The translations under genes were made by a program, and so were the position numbers. Below the pieces are notes generated by a model. That model did no database searches, had not been told where the DNA came from, and worked only from the letters and a program-made list of their open reading frames with translations. This document shows, piece after piece, positions 1 through 7,867 of a stretch of DNA of 48,288 bases. Positions within the stretch are counted from its first letter, which is position 1, and every line of letters begins with the position of its first letter. Source of the DNA: an uncultured Bacteroidales bacterium (lineage in GTDB: Bacteria > Bacteroidota > Bacteroidia > Bacteroidales > Bacteroidaceae); the NCBI GenBank assembly GCA_902789725.1, contig CADAPC010000014.1:1-48288 (forward strand). The letters run 5' to 3'.

Positions 1-166
1 CGAGCTATGGCCCAAGGGATTAAGCCCAAAGATGCCCAAAAGCAACTAAAACAATGGAAGATAATCATCTCAGATTTAGTAATTATTAGAACATACCTTT
101 ATTTTCTTCACACAGAGAAAAACTGCGAGCGTTCACTTCCGCCCCCATTCCACTGGCAAAGTAGTG
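1..166. other. Window edge without a supported gene
   Basis: Short reading frames cross this stretch, but none shows a recognisable domain, ribosome binding site or Bacteroidetes promoter. It lies downstream of the nucleotidyltransferase that ends at 167 on the minus strand. No convincing terminator hairpin is visible. The tail of a gene lying left of the window cannot be excluded. Confidence 0.4.
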
Positions 167-943
167 TCAGCCGAACCGTTTCACAGCCTCCTCATACGTG
201 TCCAACGAGCCGATGTCGAAGCGGCCAGCCGACATGCGCCAGGCATGCATCGGTGTGTTGTCCACCATGTAGTGCGCCAAGTTGCCAGGCGCATCCTTTC
301 CGCATCCGTTTTCGACCGAGTGGCGCACCAGTTCGAGGTCGGCCTTCAGGTAAATATAGAACGGCGGAACAGCCCAGTGGGATTTTGGCACTTGCGGCTT
401 TTCTTCCATTCCCAACACCTTCATCTGTTCGTCCAGTTCCACCACGCCCGTACGCTGCAATTTGGCCACTTCGGGCTGTTCGTGGCACATGATGCACGAG
501 GTGCCCTTCTCTTTGGAAAAGTCAACAAACTCTTGGAACGAAAAGAACAGCAGATTGTCTGCCGCCACCACCAGCAGGTCATCGTCCAGCTTCAGTTTGT
601 CCATCGCAAAGAGCAAGTCGCACACAGCCCCTAAGCGCGTCTCATTCGTCTCCGTTCCGTCATCCACAATAGTGATGGGTTTCTTCCATTTGCCAGCCAC
701 TCCAGTCAGCCGTCCACCCGCGCAGGGAGTTCCTTGCGGAGTGTTAATCCACTCCTCGAAGATGGGTGCGAACTTATGATTCGTGATGATGACATGCTCA
801 TCGATGTCAGGTATGCCGTCAATGTCATCCAGCATCCGTCCAAGAATGGTGCTTTCCCCGATTCTCAGCAACGGTTTGGGGAAATTCTTCGTCAACTCTC
901 CCAAGCGGGTAGCGTAGCCCGCAGCAATTACAATATTCTTCAT
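167..943 (-). CDS. Sugar-1-phosphate nucleotidyltransferase
   Basis: A 258-residue NTP_transferase family protein predicted to join a sugar 1-phosphate to a nucleoside triphosphate, giving an NDP-sugar and pyrophosphate in the cytoplasm. The family signature lies at the N-terminus (residues about 6-26): AAGYATRLGELTKNFPKPLL, with the glycine-rich nucleotide loop and the KPLL motif. A later acidic stretch, VVAADNLL, fits the metal and sugar-phosphate site, and EEKP (about residue 175) is also typical. There is no C-terminal left-handed beta-helix, so it is the short form of the family. It starts 39 bases after the stop of the GHMP sugar kinase and is probably co-transcribed with it, so the kinase product is the likely substrate. 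Base and sugar specificity cannot be read from the sequence; a UTP-dependent reaction is an inference from the neighbour. Confidence 0.85.
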   Translation of the reverse strand: MKNIVIAAGYATRLGELTKNFPKPLLRIGESTILGRMLDDIDGIPDIDEHVIITNHKFAPIFEEWINTPQGTPCAGGRLTGVAGKWKKPITIVDDGTETNETRLGAVCDLLFAMDKLKLDDDLLVVAADNLLFFSFQEFVDFSKEKGTSCIMCHEQPEVAKLQRTGVVELDEQMKVLGMEEKPQVPKSHWAVPPFYIYLKADLELVRHSVENGCGKDAPGNLAHYMVDNTPMHAWRMSAGRFDIGSLDTYEEAVKRFG

Positions 944-982
944 AAACTCTTCATGTTGCTTTATTACATACGTTCATCCCCA

Positions 983-2128
983 CTATTCATCCAAAAATCT
1001 TGCCCCATCGTCAGGTTTCACCCAGAACACTTGGAACGTCTTTTCATACTCAGGGAACTGCTCCAGATAGCGCGCCGTGAGTTCCTTCTCAATCTGCTCC
1101 TTATAGGCTGAATCGACCAACGCAATGCATGCTCCCTTGAACCCCGCTCCGCTGAAACGTCCTCCCCACACGCCTGGCAGCGAACGCATGATTTCGTAAA
1201 TGGCTATGAGTTCCGGACTGCCACACTCGTAATTGTGGATGGAGCTTTCGCACGAGTCGAAACTCAACTTGCCAAACAATTTCAGGTTACCTGTCTCCCA
1301 AGCCGTAACACCTTGGCGCACACGGCGGTACTCTGAGTAGAAATGCTCCGCACGACGAGCGAAGCGCGCGGGCATGGCTATGCGTGTCTTCTCGAAGGTA
1401 GATTTGGGTATGTCGCGCAGGAAGGTCTTGTCAAACGTCTTCAGCGGCTGTTCGGTATAAGCCAACATGTTCCAGGCCGCCGTCTTGCACTCAAACACGC
1501 GCAGGTTGTAGTCGCTGTTCACCAACGAGCGAGTCAAGCCCGAGAAGAAGATGCCCAACTCGAACTCAGGCATGTTGGGATTTTTCCTAATGATGCGATA
1601 CTCGTTCGTATCGCAGTCGAGGAAGAGCAATCCGTCCTTCTTGCCCAACGCGATGCAAGCCTGGTCGAGCAGACCGTTGTTCAGACCGATGTACTCGCGT
1701 TCAGCCTCTGACGCTATCTGCACCACCTCGAAAGGCTTGAGCATGATGCCGTTCGCCTTAGCAAAAGCCATCACGTAGGCTATCAACACAGCCGCCGATG
1801 AGCTCAACCCTCCCACGGGCAAGGAACCCTGAATCACGCCATCGATGCCGTGCTGCAGTTCGAAGCGCTTCTTCAGTGCATACTTCGCTCCCCTTGCATA
1901 GTCGCCCCAGTGGTGTTCACGCACCTGCGAAGGCGTGGTCAAATCGAAATCCACTATTCCCTCAAACGTGCGCGATTCCAAATGTACGTGACCGTCTTCA
2001 CGGACGTTGAACCAAAAATCCACCCCCTTATCGATGGCAAAACCTGTCACCAAACCGTGCTGATGATCCACATGCGCTCCAAGCGGGCACACCCGATACG
2101 GCGCAAAAACATGATACTGATATTCCAT
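983..2128 (-). CDS. GHMP sugar kinase, galacturonokinase/galactokinase-like
   Basis: A 381-residue GHMP-superfamily kinase that phosphorylates a free sugar at C1 with ATP. All three family motifs are present: the N-terminal sugar motif PYRVCPLGAHVDHQHG (residues 10-25), the phosphate-binding loop GSLPVGGLSSSAAV (101-114) and the C-terminal motif GGRFSGAGFKG (322-332). Routine annotation would call it galactokinase. However, classical galactokinases carry a GEHTDYN-type first motif, whereas PYRxCPLGAHxDHQ, the RRAEHxYSE stretch and NYECG are what I recall of plant galacturonokinase (GalAK). The substrate may therefore be D-galacturonate rather than galactose; this is inference. It is first in a two-gene operon with a nucleotidyltransferase, which would complete a salvage route to an NDP-sugar. 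A good promoter lies at 2176-2207. Confidence 0.88.
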   Translation of the reverse strand: MEYQYHVFAPYRVCPLGAHVDHQHGLVTGFAIDKGVDFWFNVREDGHVHLESRTFEGIVDFDLTTPSQVREHHWGDYARGAKYALKKRFELQHGIDGVIQGSLPVGGLSSSAAVLIAYVMAFAKANGIMLKPFEVVQIASEAEREYIGLNNGLLDQACIALGKKDGLLFLDCDTNEYRIIRKNPNMPEFELGIFFSGLTRSLVNSDYNLRVFECKTAAWNMLAYTEQPLKTFDKTFLRDIPKSTFEKTRIAMPARFARRAEHFYSEYRRVRQGVTAWETGNLKLFGKLSFDSCESSIHNYECGSPELIAIYEIMRSLPGVWGGRFSGAGFKGACIALVDSAYKEQIEKELTARYLEQFPEYEKTFQVFWVKPDDGARFLDE

Positions 2129-2175
2129 AAACCTTTGATCTTTATCCTCAAAAACACTTTCATCGAATTACATTG

Positions 2176-2207
2176 CAAAGGTACTAAATTATACAGAAAC
2201 ATGCAAA
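2176..2207 (-). promoter_or_regulatory. Promoter of the sugar kinase operon
   Basis: On the minus strand the -7 element TACCTTTG occupies 2176-2183 and a -33 TTTG lies at 2204-2207, 20 bases away. This matches the Bacteroidetes primary-sigma promoter. The kinase start codon at 2128 lies about 40 bases past the expected transcription start. Confidence 0.7.
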
Positions 2208-2439
2208 CGTTTAATCCGTTTTCTTCCCCAAGTGCCGAAAAAGTCGTTTTTTCGTGCAGCGCCCCCAAATATTTTCGGCTTCATAGGCTTCGCCAGACTA
2301 AAATCCATGTTAATGTATTCGTTGAGCGTTGTCATCAACTTCGCCAAAGGGTCATAGTGAAAAAGTAGCTACACAACTTAAATCACCTAACCCTCTCTCT
2401 CCTCATTCCCATACCCTGCCTCCCATGTACCTCGCTTAT

Positions 2440-2500
2440 TTGTTCGATAGTTGTTCGATAGTTGTTCGATAAACGATCGAACAACTACTGGACAACTATC
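2440..2500. repeat. Tandem 11-bp repeats inside a long inverted repeat
   Basis: TTGTTCGATAG occurs three times in direct tandem (2440-2450, 2451-2461 and, with the last base changed, 2462-2472). It then runs into an inverted copy. Bases 2446-2470 pair with 2476-2500 around the 5-base loop AAACG with one A/C mismatch and two G-T pairs, giving a 25-base arm. The innermost 12 pairs (2459-2470 with 2476-2487) are perfect. No T-run follows on either strand, so an intrinsic terminator is unlikely. It may be a multi-site operator, a structured RNA or a small mobile repeat; function unknown. Confidence 0.75.
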
Positions 2501-2669
2501 ACATAAATATCGAGCAAATATAGGAGGTACTCGCTGGATACTATATAGTGACTCCGAACTAACTCATAGCAGCCTACGTAACTGACCACATAGCATTACA
2601 TGACTATAATCATGCTATTGTCCGTCCTGCATCCATCTGGGCACCATCAATAGGATGACGACTATTTTC

Positions 2670-2711
2670 AACCTTCAAAATACATTTTATTGAACGTTTC
2701 CTTTGAAGGTT
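2670..2711. promoter_or_regulatory. Inverted repeat, candidate operator of malQ
   Basis: AACCTTCAAA (2670-2679) and TTTGAAGGTT (2702-2711) form a perfect 10-base inverted repeat with a 22-base spacer. The right arm starts exactly on the -33 TTTG of the malQ promoter. A regulator bound to both arms would therefore overlap the polymerase site. The regulator is not identifiable from the window. Confidence 0.5.
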
Positions 2712-2732
2712 AAAAATATTTCCGTAAATTTG
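2702..2732 (+). promoter_or_regulatory. Promoter of malQ
   Basis: The -33 TTTG (2702-2705) and -7 TAAATTTG (2725-2732) are separated by 19 bases, a strong match to the Bacteroidetes consensus. The leader to the ATG at 2802 is about 60 bases. Confidence 0.75.
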
Positions 2733-2801
2733 CAATCAAAATAAGACGACCCCAAATCACTACTTGAAAGCATCAAAAAAAAGACTAAACTACTTTCGAA
2801 A

Positions 2802-5489
2802 ATGAAAATCCGTTTTAGCATCGAATACTATACCCAATGGGGCGAAGACTTGCGCGTGCACCTGTATAAAGTGGAAAAAGGAGGCGCAAAGAAGCCCATG
2901 CAGGAATGTCGTCTGGACACCTACGACGGCAAGTTGTGGGAGAGCGAAATCACTTTCCAACACGCTGGAATAGAAGGCATCGAATACAAATACGCCATGT
3001 ATCGCAACGACCTGTTGGTGTGGACTGAATGGGAGGTGGCTCCACACCGTGTGACGTTCGACCACATCACCAATCACTACATTCTGAGCGACAAGTGGCG
3101 ACCTATACCCGAAGACCAGCCGCTCTTCTCCTCAGCTTACACAGAGTGCGTGGGAGCCGTGCCCACCGACACGCTGCCCATCGACACCCTCTACTCCTCC
3201 ACACTGCAACTGCGCGTTGTGGAGCCCCGTTTGCGCAAAGGCGAATGGCTGGCCCTGTGTGGCAGCACTCCCCAGCTGGGCGAATGGCAACGTCCCAAAA
3301 AGATGGCACTCATCAACTTGCAGGAATGGGCGGTAAACATCGACGCAGAGCTGCTCTACGACGAAGCTGAATACAAATATGTGGTGGTGGACACCCATAA
3401 TCACATTTTGCGATGGGAAGAAGGCCCCAACCGGCGCATGCGAAGCCCACGCTTGATGCCCAAGCAAATGTGGGTAAAGACCGACGAGCAAGTGGCTCTG
3501 AGCGGCGACAGTTGGAAAGTGGCCGGTGTGGTCATCCCCGTGTTTTCTCTGCGCTCTGAAAGGAGTTATGGCGTGGGTGACTTTGGCGATTTGAAAGCCC
3601 TCATCCAGTGGGTGAAGAAAACCAAGATGCATACCATTCAGATTCTGCCCATCAACGACACCATGATGACGGGCAAATGGCAAGACTCCTACCCCTACAA
3701 CGCCATTTCCATCTATGCCTTCCATCCACTCTACTGCGACCTCAGCGCTTTGCCCCCGCTGAGAGACCGTTTGGTAATGGAACGCTTCCTGATGAATCAG
3801 CAGCGATTGAATGCGCTGAAGGAGATTGACTACGAGCGAGTAATTGCACTGAAGATGGACTATCTGCGCAAAGTCTTCGCACAAGAAGGACTGGCCGTGT
3901 TGGAAAGCGCTGATTTCAAAAACTTTTACACCAACAACAAAGACTGGCTGATGGATTATGCAGTTTTCTCCTACCTGCGCGACCTGTATGGAACGGCCGA
4001 GTTCCAGAAATGGCCTCACTATGCCAAATACAACAAGAAGGAAGTGGAGAAACTGGCCGACAATGGCTGCGAGCACTACGACAAGGTGGCCCTCTACTAC
4101 TACATCCAATATCAACTCCATCTGCAGCTCCTTGCCGTACGAACCGAGGCCAGGAAGGAAGGTGTCATCCTTAAGGGAGATATTCCCATCGGCATTTCGA
4201 GAAACAGCGTGGAGGCTTGGTCGCAACCTCATCTTTTCAATCTGGACGGACAGGCGGGCGCACCGCCCGACGACTTCTCGCAAGATGGGCAAAACTGGGG
4301 CTTCCCCACCTACAACTGGGAAGCGATGGCCAAGGATGGCTACAGATGGTGGATTAGGCGATTCCAGAAAATGGCTGAATACTTTGACGCCTACCGGATA
4401 GACCACGTGCTGGGTTTCTTCCGGATATGGGAAATTCCGCTGCATTCCGTACATGGGCTCTTGGGACAGTTTTCGCCAGCTATACCCATGAGCGTAAACG
4501 AAATAGAAGGCTACGGCATGCGCTTCAATGCTGAATACATGACCCGCCCCTACATTGCCGATTGGACATTGGAGCGCATTTTCGGCTATCGGGCCGACTT
4601 GGTGAAGACCATTTATCTGCAACCTCGCACCGATGGACGATATGACCTGAAGGACGAGTATGCCAGCCAGCGAAAAATTCAAGCCGCCTTTGCTGGAAAG
4701 ACAGACGAGGACAGCATTTCGCTATGCGACGGACTCTACCGCTTGGCTTCCTGCGTGCTGTTTGTGCCAGACAGAAAGTACCCCGAAGTGTATCATCCAC
4801 GCATCTCGGCTCAGACGGATTTTACCTACGAGTCGTTGCCCCAACACGAAAAGGACGCTTTCAACAATCTCTACAACGACTATTTTTATCGTCGCCACAA
4901 CAAATTCTGGTATGAGGAAGCAATGAAGAAACTGCCCATCCTGACGCAGTGCACGCGCATGCTGGTATGTGCCGAAGACTTAGGGATGGTACCCGATTGC
5001 GTGCCTTGGGTGATGGAAAATCTGAAGATGCTGTCGCTGGAAATCCAAACGATGCCCAAATCGCCCGCCCTACAGTTCGGACGCTTGTGGGAAAATCCCT
5101 ACCGTTCGGTGGCCACCATATCAACCCACGACATGCCTCCCTTGCGCATGTGGTGGGACGAGAATGTGGAACGCGCTCAACAGTTCTACAACAATGCACT
5201 CTACAAGGACGGCACAGCCCCCCACCCTGCTCCAGGATGGCTGTGCGAAGAGATTGTGTCCGCCCACCTGTTCTGCCCTTCGGTCATGACATTGCTATCG
5301 CTACAGGACTGGCTCTCAATGGATGAGGATGTGAGACTTCCCGATGCCAATGCAGAGCGAATTAACATTCCAGCCAACCCACGCCACTATTGGCGCTACA
5401 GGATGCACCTAACCATCGAGCAACTATTGAACTCAAAGAAACTGAACGATAAAATCTGTGGTTTGATTGTAAATTCAGGAAGAGGATGA
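2802..5489 (+). CDS. malQ: 4-alpha-glucanotransferase (GH77, DPE2-like, with N-terminal starch-binding domains)
   Basis: An 895-residue cytoplasmic amylomaltase that moves alpha-1,4-glucan segments between malto-oligosaccharides and releases glucose. The first ~130 residues and residues about 135-240 look like two CBM20 starch-binding domains (for example LALCGSTPQLGEW in the second). The GH77 barrel follows from about residue 245 (PVFSLRSERSYGVGDFGDL). The catalytic set is visible: nucleophile D534 in YRIDHVLGFF, acid/base E725 in CAEDLG and transition-state stabiliser D777 in STHDMP. The tandem CBM20 plus GH77 layout and the length match the DPE2-type disproportionating enzyme rather than the shorter E. 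coli or Thermus forms; in plants DPE2 works on maltose and heteroglycan. No signal peptide is present. The stop overlaps the next gene start by 4 bases (ATGA at 5486-5489). Confidence 0.95.
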   Translation: MKIRFSIEYYTQWGEDLRVHLYKVEKGGAKKPMQECRLDTYDGKLWESEITFQHAGIEGIEYKYAMYRNDLLVWTEWEVAPHRVTFDHITNHYILSDKWRPIPEDQPLFSSAYTECVGAVPTDTLPIDTLYSSTLQLRVVEPRLRKGEWLALCGSTPQLGEWQRPKKMALINLQEWAVNIDAELLYDEAEYKYVVVDTHNHILRWEEGPNRRMRSPRLMPKQMWVKTDEQVALSGDSWKVAGVVIPVFSLRSERSYGVGDFGDLKALIQWVKKTKMHTIQILPINDTMMTGKWQDSYPYNAISIYAFHPLYCDLSALPPLRDRLVMERFLMNQQRLNALKEIDYERVIALKMDYLRKVFAQEGLAVLESADFKNFYTNNKDWLMDYAVFSYLRDLYGTAEFQKWPHYAKYNKKEVEKLADNGCEHYDKVALYYYIQYQLHLQLLAVRTEARKEGVILKGDIPIGISRNSVEAWSQPHLFNLDGQAGAPPDDFSQDGQNWGFPTYNWEAMAKDGYRWWIRRFQKMAEYFDAYRIDHVLGFFRIWEIPLHSVHGLLGQFSPAIPMSVNEIEGYGMRFNAEYMTRPYIADWTLERIFGYRADLVKTIYLQPRTDGRYDLKDEYASQRKIQAAFAGKTDEDSISLCDGLYRLASCVLFVPDRKYPEVYHPRISAQTDFTYESLPQHEKDAFNNLYNDYFYRRHNKFWYEEAMKKLPILTQCTRMLVCAEDLGMVPDCVPWVMENLKMLSLEIQTMPKSPALQFGRLWENPYRSVATISTHDMPPLRMWWDENVERAQQFYNNALYKDGTAPHPAPGWLCEEIVSAHLFCPSVMTLLSLQDWLSMDEDVRLPDANAERINIPANPRHYWRYRMHLTIEQLLNSKKLNDKICGLIVNSGRG

Positions 5490-6430
5490 AAAAGACAGAA
5501 GAAAGCCGCAGCAGCCGGTATAAGAAATGGAAATTTCTGATTGCTTTTGTCAGCATCATGGCACTTTTCTCTTTCGTGAGGCACGCATTCAGCATTGAAG
5601 TACCTCTACAGATGAACAACAGGACACTTGCCCAGAGAGAGAAGATTGGAGCTGATGATGACAAGGAGACGATGGAGGAGACGGTTTGGAAAACTGAGCG
5701 TGATGAGCAGACAACCGCCCAGAGTCTGAGCATAGAAGAGGATGAGGAAGAAGCGATGAATGTGGATGGGATGGATGACATAGAGCTTCCAGATGAAAAC
5801 CTGCTATACAGTCAGCAAGCTGAAAGTGGGGTTGTGGATAATGGTCAAGGAGAGCACCGCATCAAAGGCGTGTGGAGCTATGTAGAGTGCTTTCCCGACA
5901 TTCAGGATGTGCAGATTGTGGCTGCTCAGAAATATGGCATCACGCCTGTAAAGAACAGGACCGAAGCCGAAAGTTTGGTAAAGCGGCATCAGCTGGTGAA
6001 CATCAGTCACTCGCCTTTCTACGCCATTGACCAACTCACCCACTCCATTCCCTATTTAGTTCCACGCGCTCAGCATTTGCTCAATACCATCTGTCTGAAT
6101 TTCATCGATTCCTGCCACGTGAAAGGGTTGCCCATTCACTTGCCCATTGTGACATCGGTGTTGCGCACCACCGACGACGTGTCGAACCTACAAAGGGGCA
6201 ACAAGAATGCCACAACCAACTCATGCCATTGTTATGGCACCACGGTTGATATTGCTTACAACAAATTCATGCCCATGACGGGCACCTACAATCCTCAGGC
6301 CGCTCTGCTCCGATGGAACGAGCCGATGAAACAAGTCCTATCGGAAGTGCTAAATGACTTGAGGAGACAGAACCGCTGCTACGTGAAATATGAACGGAAA
6401 CAGGGCTGCTTCCACTTGACTTGCAGATAG
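5486..6430 (+). CDS. DUF5715 family protein, membrane-anchored M15-like peptidase fold
   Basis: A 314-residue protein with a basic N-terminus, one membrane segment (about residues 15-31, WKFLIAFVSIMALFSFV) and a very acidic linker (about 56-105), then a periplasmic domain. The domain carries SCHCYGTTVD (246-255), which fits the SxHxxGxxxD zinc motif of M15 D-Ala-D-Ala carboxypeptidases (H248, D255). A late histidine, H310 in GCFHL, could be the third zinc ligand. Bacteroidales proteins of this type are annotated DUF5715. A role in cell-wall peptide trimming is plausible but inferred. Cysteines in SCHC and in the C-terminal CFHLTC suggest a possible disulfide in the periplasm. It overlaps malQ by 4 bases, so translation is probably coupled, although the two functions have no evident connection. 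Confidence 0.75.
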   Translation: MKKTEESRSSRYKKWKFLIAFVSIMALFSFVRHAFSIEVPLQMNNRTLAQREKIGADDDKETMEETVWKTERDEQTTAQSLSIEEDEEEAMNVDGMDDIELPDENLLYSQQAESGVVDNGQGEHRIKGVWSYVECFPDIQDVQIVAAQKYGITPVKNRTEAESLVKRHQLVNISHSPFYAIDQLTHSIPYLVPRAQHLLNTICLNFIDSCHVKGLPIHLPIVTSVLRTTDDVSNLQRGNKNATTNSCHCYGTTVDIAYNKFMPMTGTYNPQAALLRWNEPMKQVLSEVLNDLRRQNRCYVKYERKQGCFHLTCR

Positions 6431-6469
6431 GGAGAAGGGGGATGGAGAGAGAAGAAGAGGAGGCATGCG

Positions 6470-7867
6470 TCACCCTTTTCCTGTCGAGAACTCTTCATTC
6501 GTAACTGGCTTGCAGTTCAGCAATCGGCGCGCAATGATTTCCACCACATCGGCATTGACAGCATTACCCAGAGCCTTGAATTTCAGTCCTCTGGTAAGTT
6601 TGCCATAATTCAGTTCCTGCATGGATTGTATGCGAGCAGCTTCGTTGTGGGATATATAACGCCCCCAGCGGAAATCTTCAGGCGAATAAGGCCTCCCCTT
6701 CTTATCCACCGCCCCCTGGGGAGGATAAGGGACAAAAGGCAGAATGGGCGTTGCAGTGGTGCAAAGCGTTATGGTGGGAATATAGTTCATGGAACGGATG
6801 CGAATGCCAGAGGGACGCAGCTGAATGACATGATGCTTGAAGTCCCAGTCCTGATCGGTGCTCCACTCAAACATGCGCTGCGTGCGAGGATATTTCATGA
6901 TTTTCTTGAGCCAAGGATCAATCCAGTCTTTATGCCGTTGATAGAGTTCTCGGTTCTGCCGAATAAGCACTTTCTTAAATTCCGGATAAGTGTCTTCATA
7001 TTTGGTTTTCCGCATGTAGAAAGGTAACCCAGCTATGAGTTCCTCACGTGTATCTCCATCCAAGGGGTTACCATATTCGCCACGTTTGCCTCGCAGCATC
7101 TCCAAAGGCTGGAATGCAGGAGGAAGGTGTTCAAACTCATAATCGGCGCCAAACTCCATAGTGAAAATGCAGTGAGAAGGCATATAACCATCACGCTTCG
7201 TCACATTATAAACAAATTCTTGCCAAGCATCAAAAACAGGATGCAAGCCTCGACGAACAGGCTGCAGGCGGTCATTGTCGGCAAAATCGACAATGGTGCG
7301 GACATCGCTCACCACATCTTTTTTCAAACGCATGAAATGAAATTTCCGCATTCCACTCACACCCTGTTCGTTCCTCAGCATGCCCACAATGTAAAAGCGC
7401 GGCCTATGCTGAGGAATACCAAACTCATGAGGCGAGTAAATGTGAGCGCGTATGTCATAGCCCAATGCATCCAGTTTCTGCTGAATCACTTTCCATGTTC
7501 GCCCACTATCATGACCAGGCAAAGCCGACACATTCTCCAAAAAGATGTAGGGAGGATGGTGGTAGCGAAGCATGCGACAGATTTCGTCAAACAAGTTTCC
7601 GCGTCCCAATTCGTCTTCAAATCCCTGCTTCTTGCCTGAAAAGGAAAAGGGTTGGCAAGGGAATCCTGCACAAAGTATATCATGAGGAGGAACGTCTTGT
7701 TCGCGAATTTGGGTGATGTCGCCATAGATGGGCACACCAGGGAAATTGATTTTATACAGATTCTGTAGCTTTGGCTGGATTTCAGATGCAAAGACGCATT
7801 CGTGTCCCAAACGCGACAGGGCTAAATGGAAGCCTCCAAGTCCTGCAAATAAATCGATAAACTTCAT
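6470..7867 (-). CDS. DNA (cytosine-5) methyltransferase, apparently without a partner nuclease
   Basis: A 465-residue C5-cytosine DNA methyltransferase that transfers the S-adenosylmethionine methyl group to cytosine in a specific site. Motif I FAGLGGF (7-13), catalytic motif IV GFPCQPFS with nucleophile C71, motif VI ENV (111-113), motif VIII QHRPRFYIVG and the late GNAVNADV are all readable, so the enzyme looks intact. The variable region between motifs VIII and IX should hold the target-recognition domain, and its site cannot be predicted. No restriction endonuclease, Vsr nuclease or specificity subunit is next to it. It is the third gene of a minus-strand operon: its ATG overlaps the symporter stop by 4 bases (7864-7867). 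It converges on DUF5715 with only 39 bases between, and no clear terminator hairpin is seen there. Confidence 0.93.
   Translation of the reverse strand: MKFIDLFAGLGGFHLALSRLGHECVFASEIQPKLQNLYKINFPGVPIYGDITQIREQDVPPHDILCAGFPCQPFSFSGKKQGFEDELGRGNLFDEICRMLRYHHPPYIFLENVSALPGHDSGRTWKVIQQKLDALGYDIRAHIYSPHEFGIPQHRPRFYIVGMLRNEQGVSGMRKFHFMRLKKDVVSDVRTIVDFADNDRLQPVRRGLHPVFDAWQEFVYNVTKRDGYMPSHCIFTMEFGADYEFEHLPPAFQPLEMLRGKRGEYGNPLDGDTREELIAGLPFYMRKTKYEDTYPEFKKVLIRQNRELYQRHKDWIDPWLKKIMKYPRTQRMFEWSTDQDWDFKHHVIQLRPSGIRIRSMNYIPTITLCTTATPILPFVPYPPQGAVDKKGRPYSPEDFRWGRYISHNEAARIQSMQELNYGKLTRGLKFKALGNAVNADVVEIIARRLLNCKPVTNEEFSTGKG

Larger units (their letters stand above)
2129..2801. other. Divergent intergenic regulatory region
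   Basis: A 673-base gap between the divergently read sugar kinase and malQ. It holds a promoter for each side, a 25-base-arm hairpin at 2446-2500 that includes tandem 11-base repeats, a 10-base inverted repeat at 2670-2711 overlapping the malQ promoter, and a weaker 7-base inverted repeat (ATAGCAT, 2590-2596, with ATGCTAT, 2612-2618). No open frame here looks coding. The region is longer and more structured than any other gap between genes in the window. Confidence 0.6.

Noticed and set aside
2236..2254. Hairpin of CGAAAAA with TTTTTTCG
   Set aside because: Almost only A-T pairs in an AT-rich gap and very short; likely chance.
3132..4682. 516-codon open frame on the minus strand opposite malQ
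   Set aside because: It lies wholly within the clearly coding GH77 gene, has no domain signature, and results from codon bias of the real gene.
6470..7867. Restriction-modification system
   Set aside because: Only the methyltransferase is present; its neighbours are a symporter and a DUF5715 gene, with no nuclease-like frame nearby.
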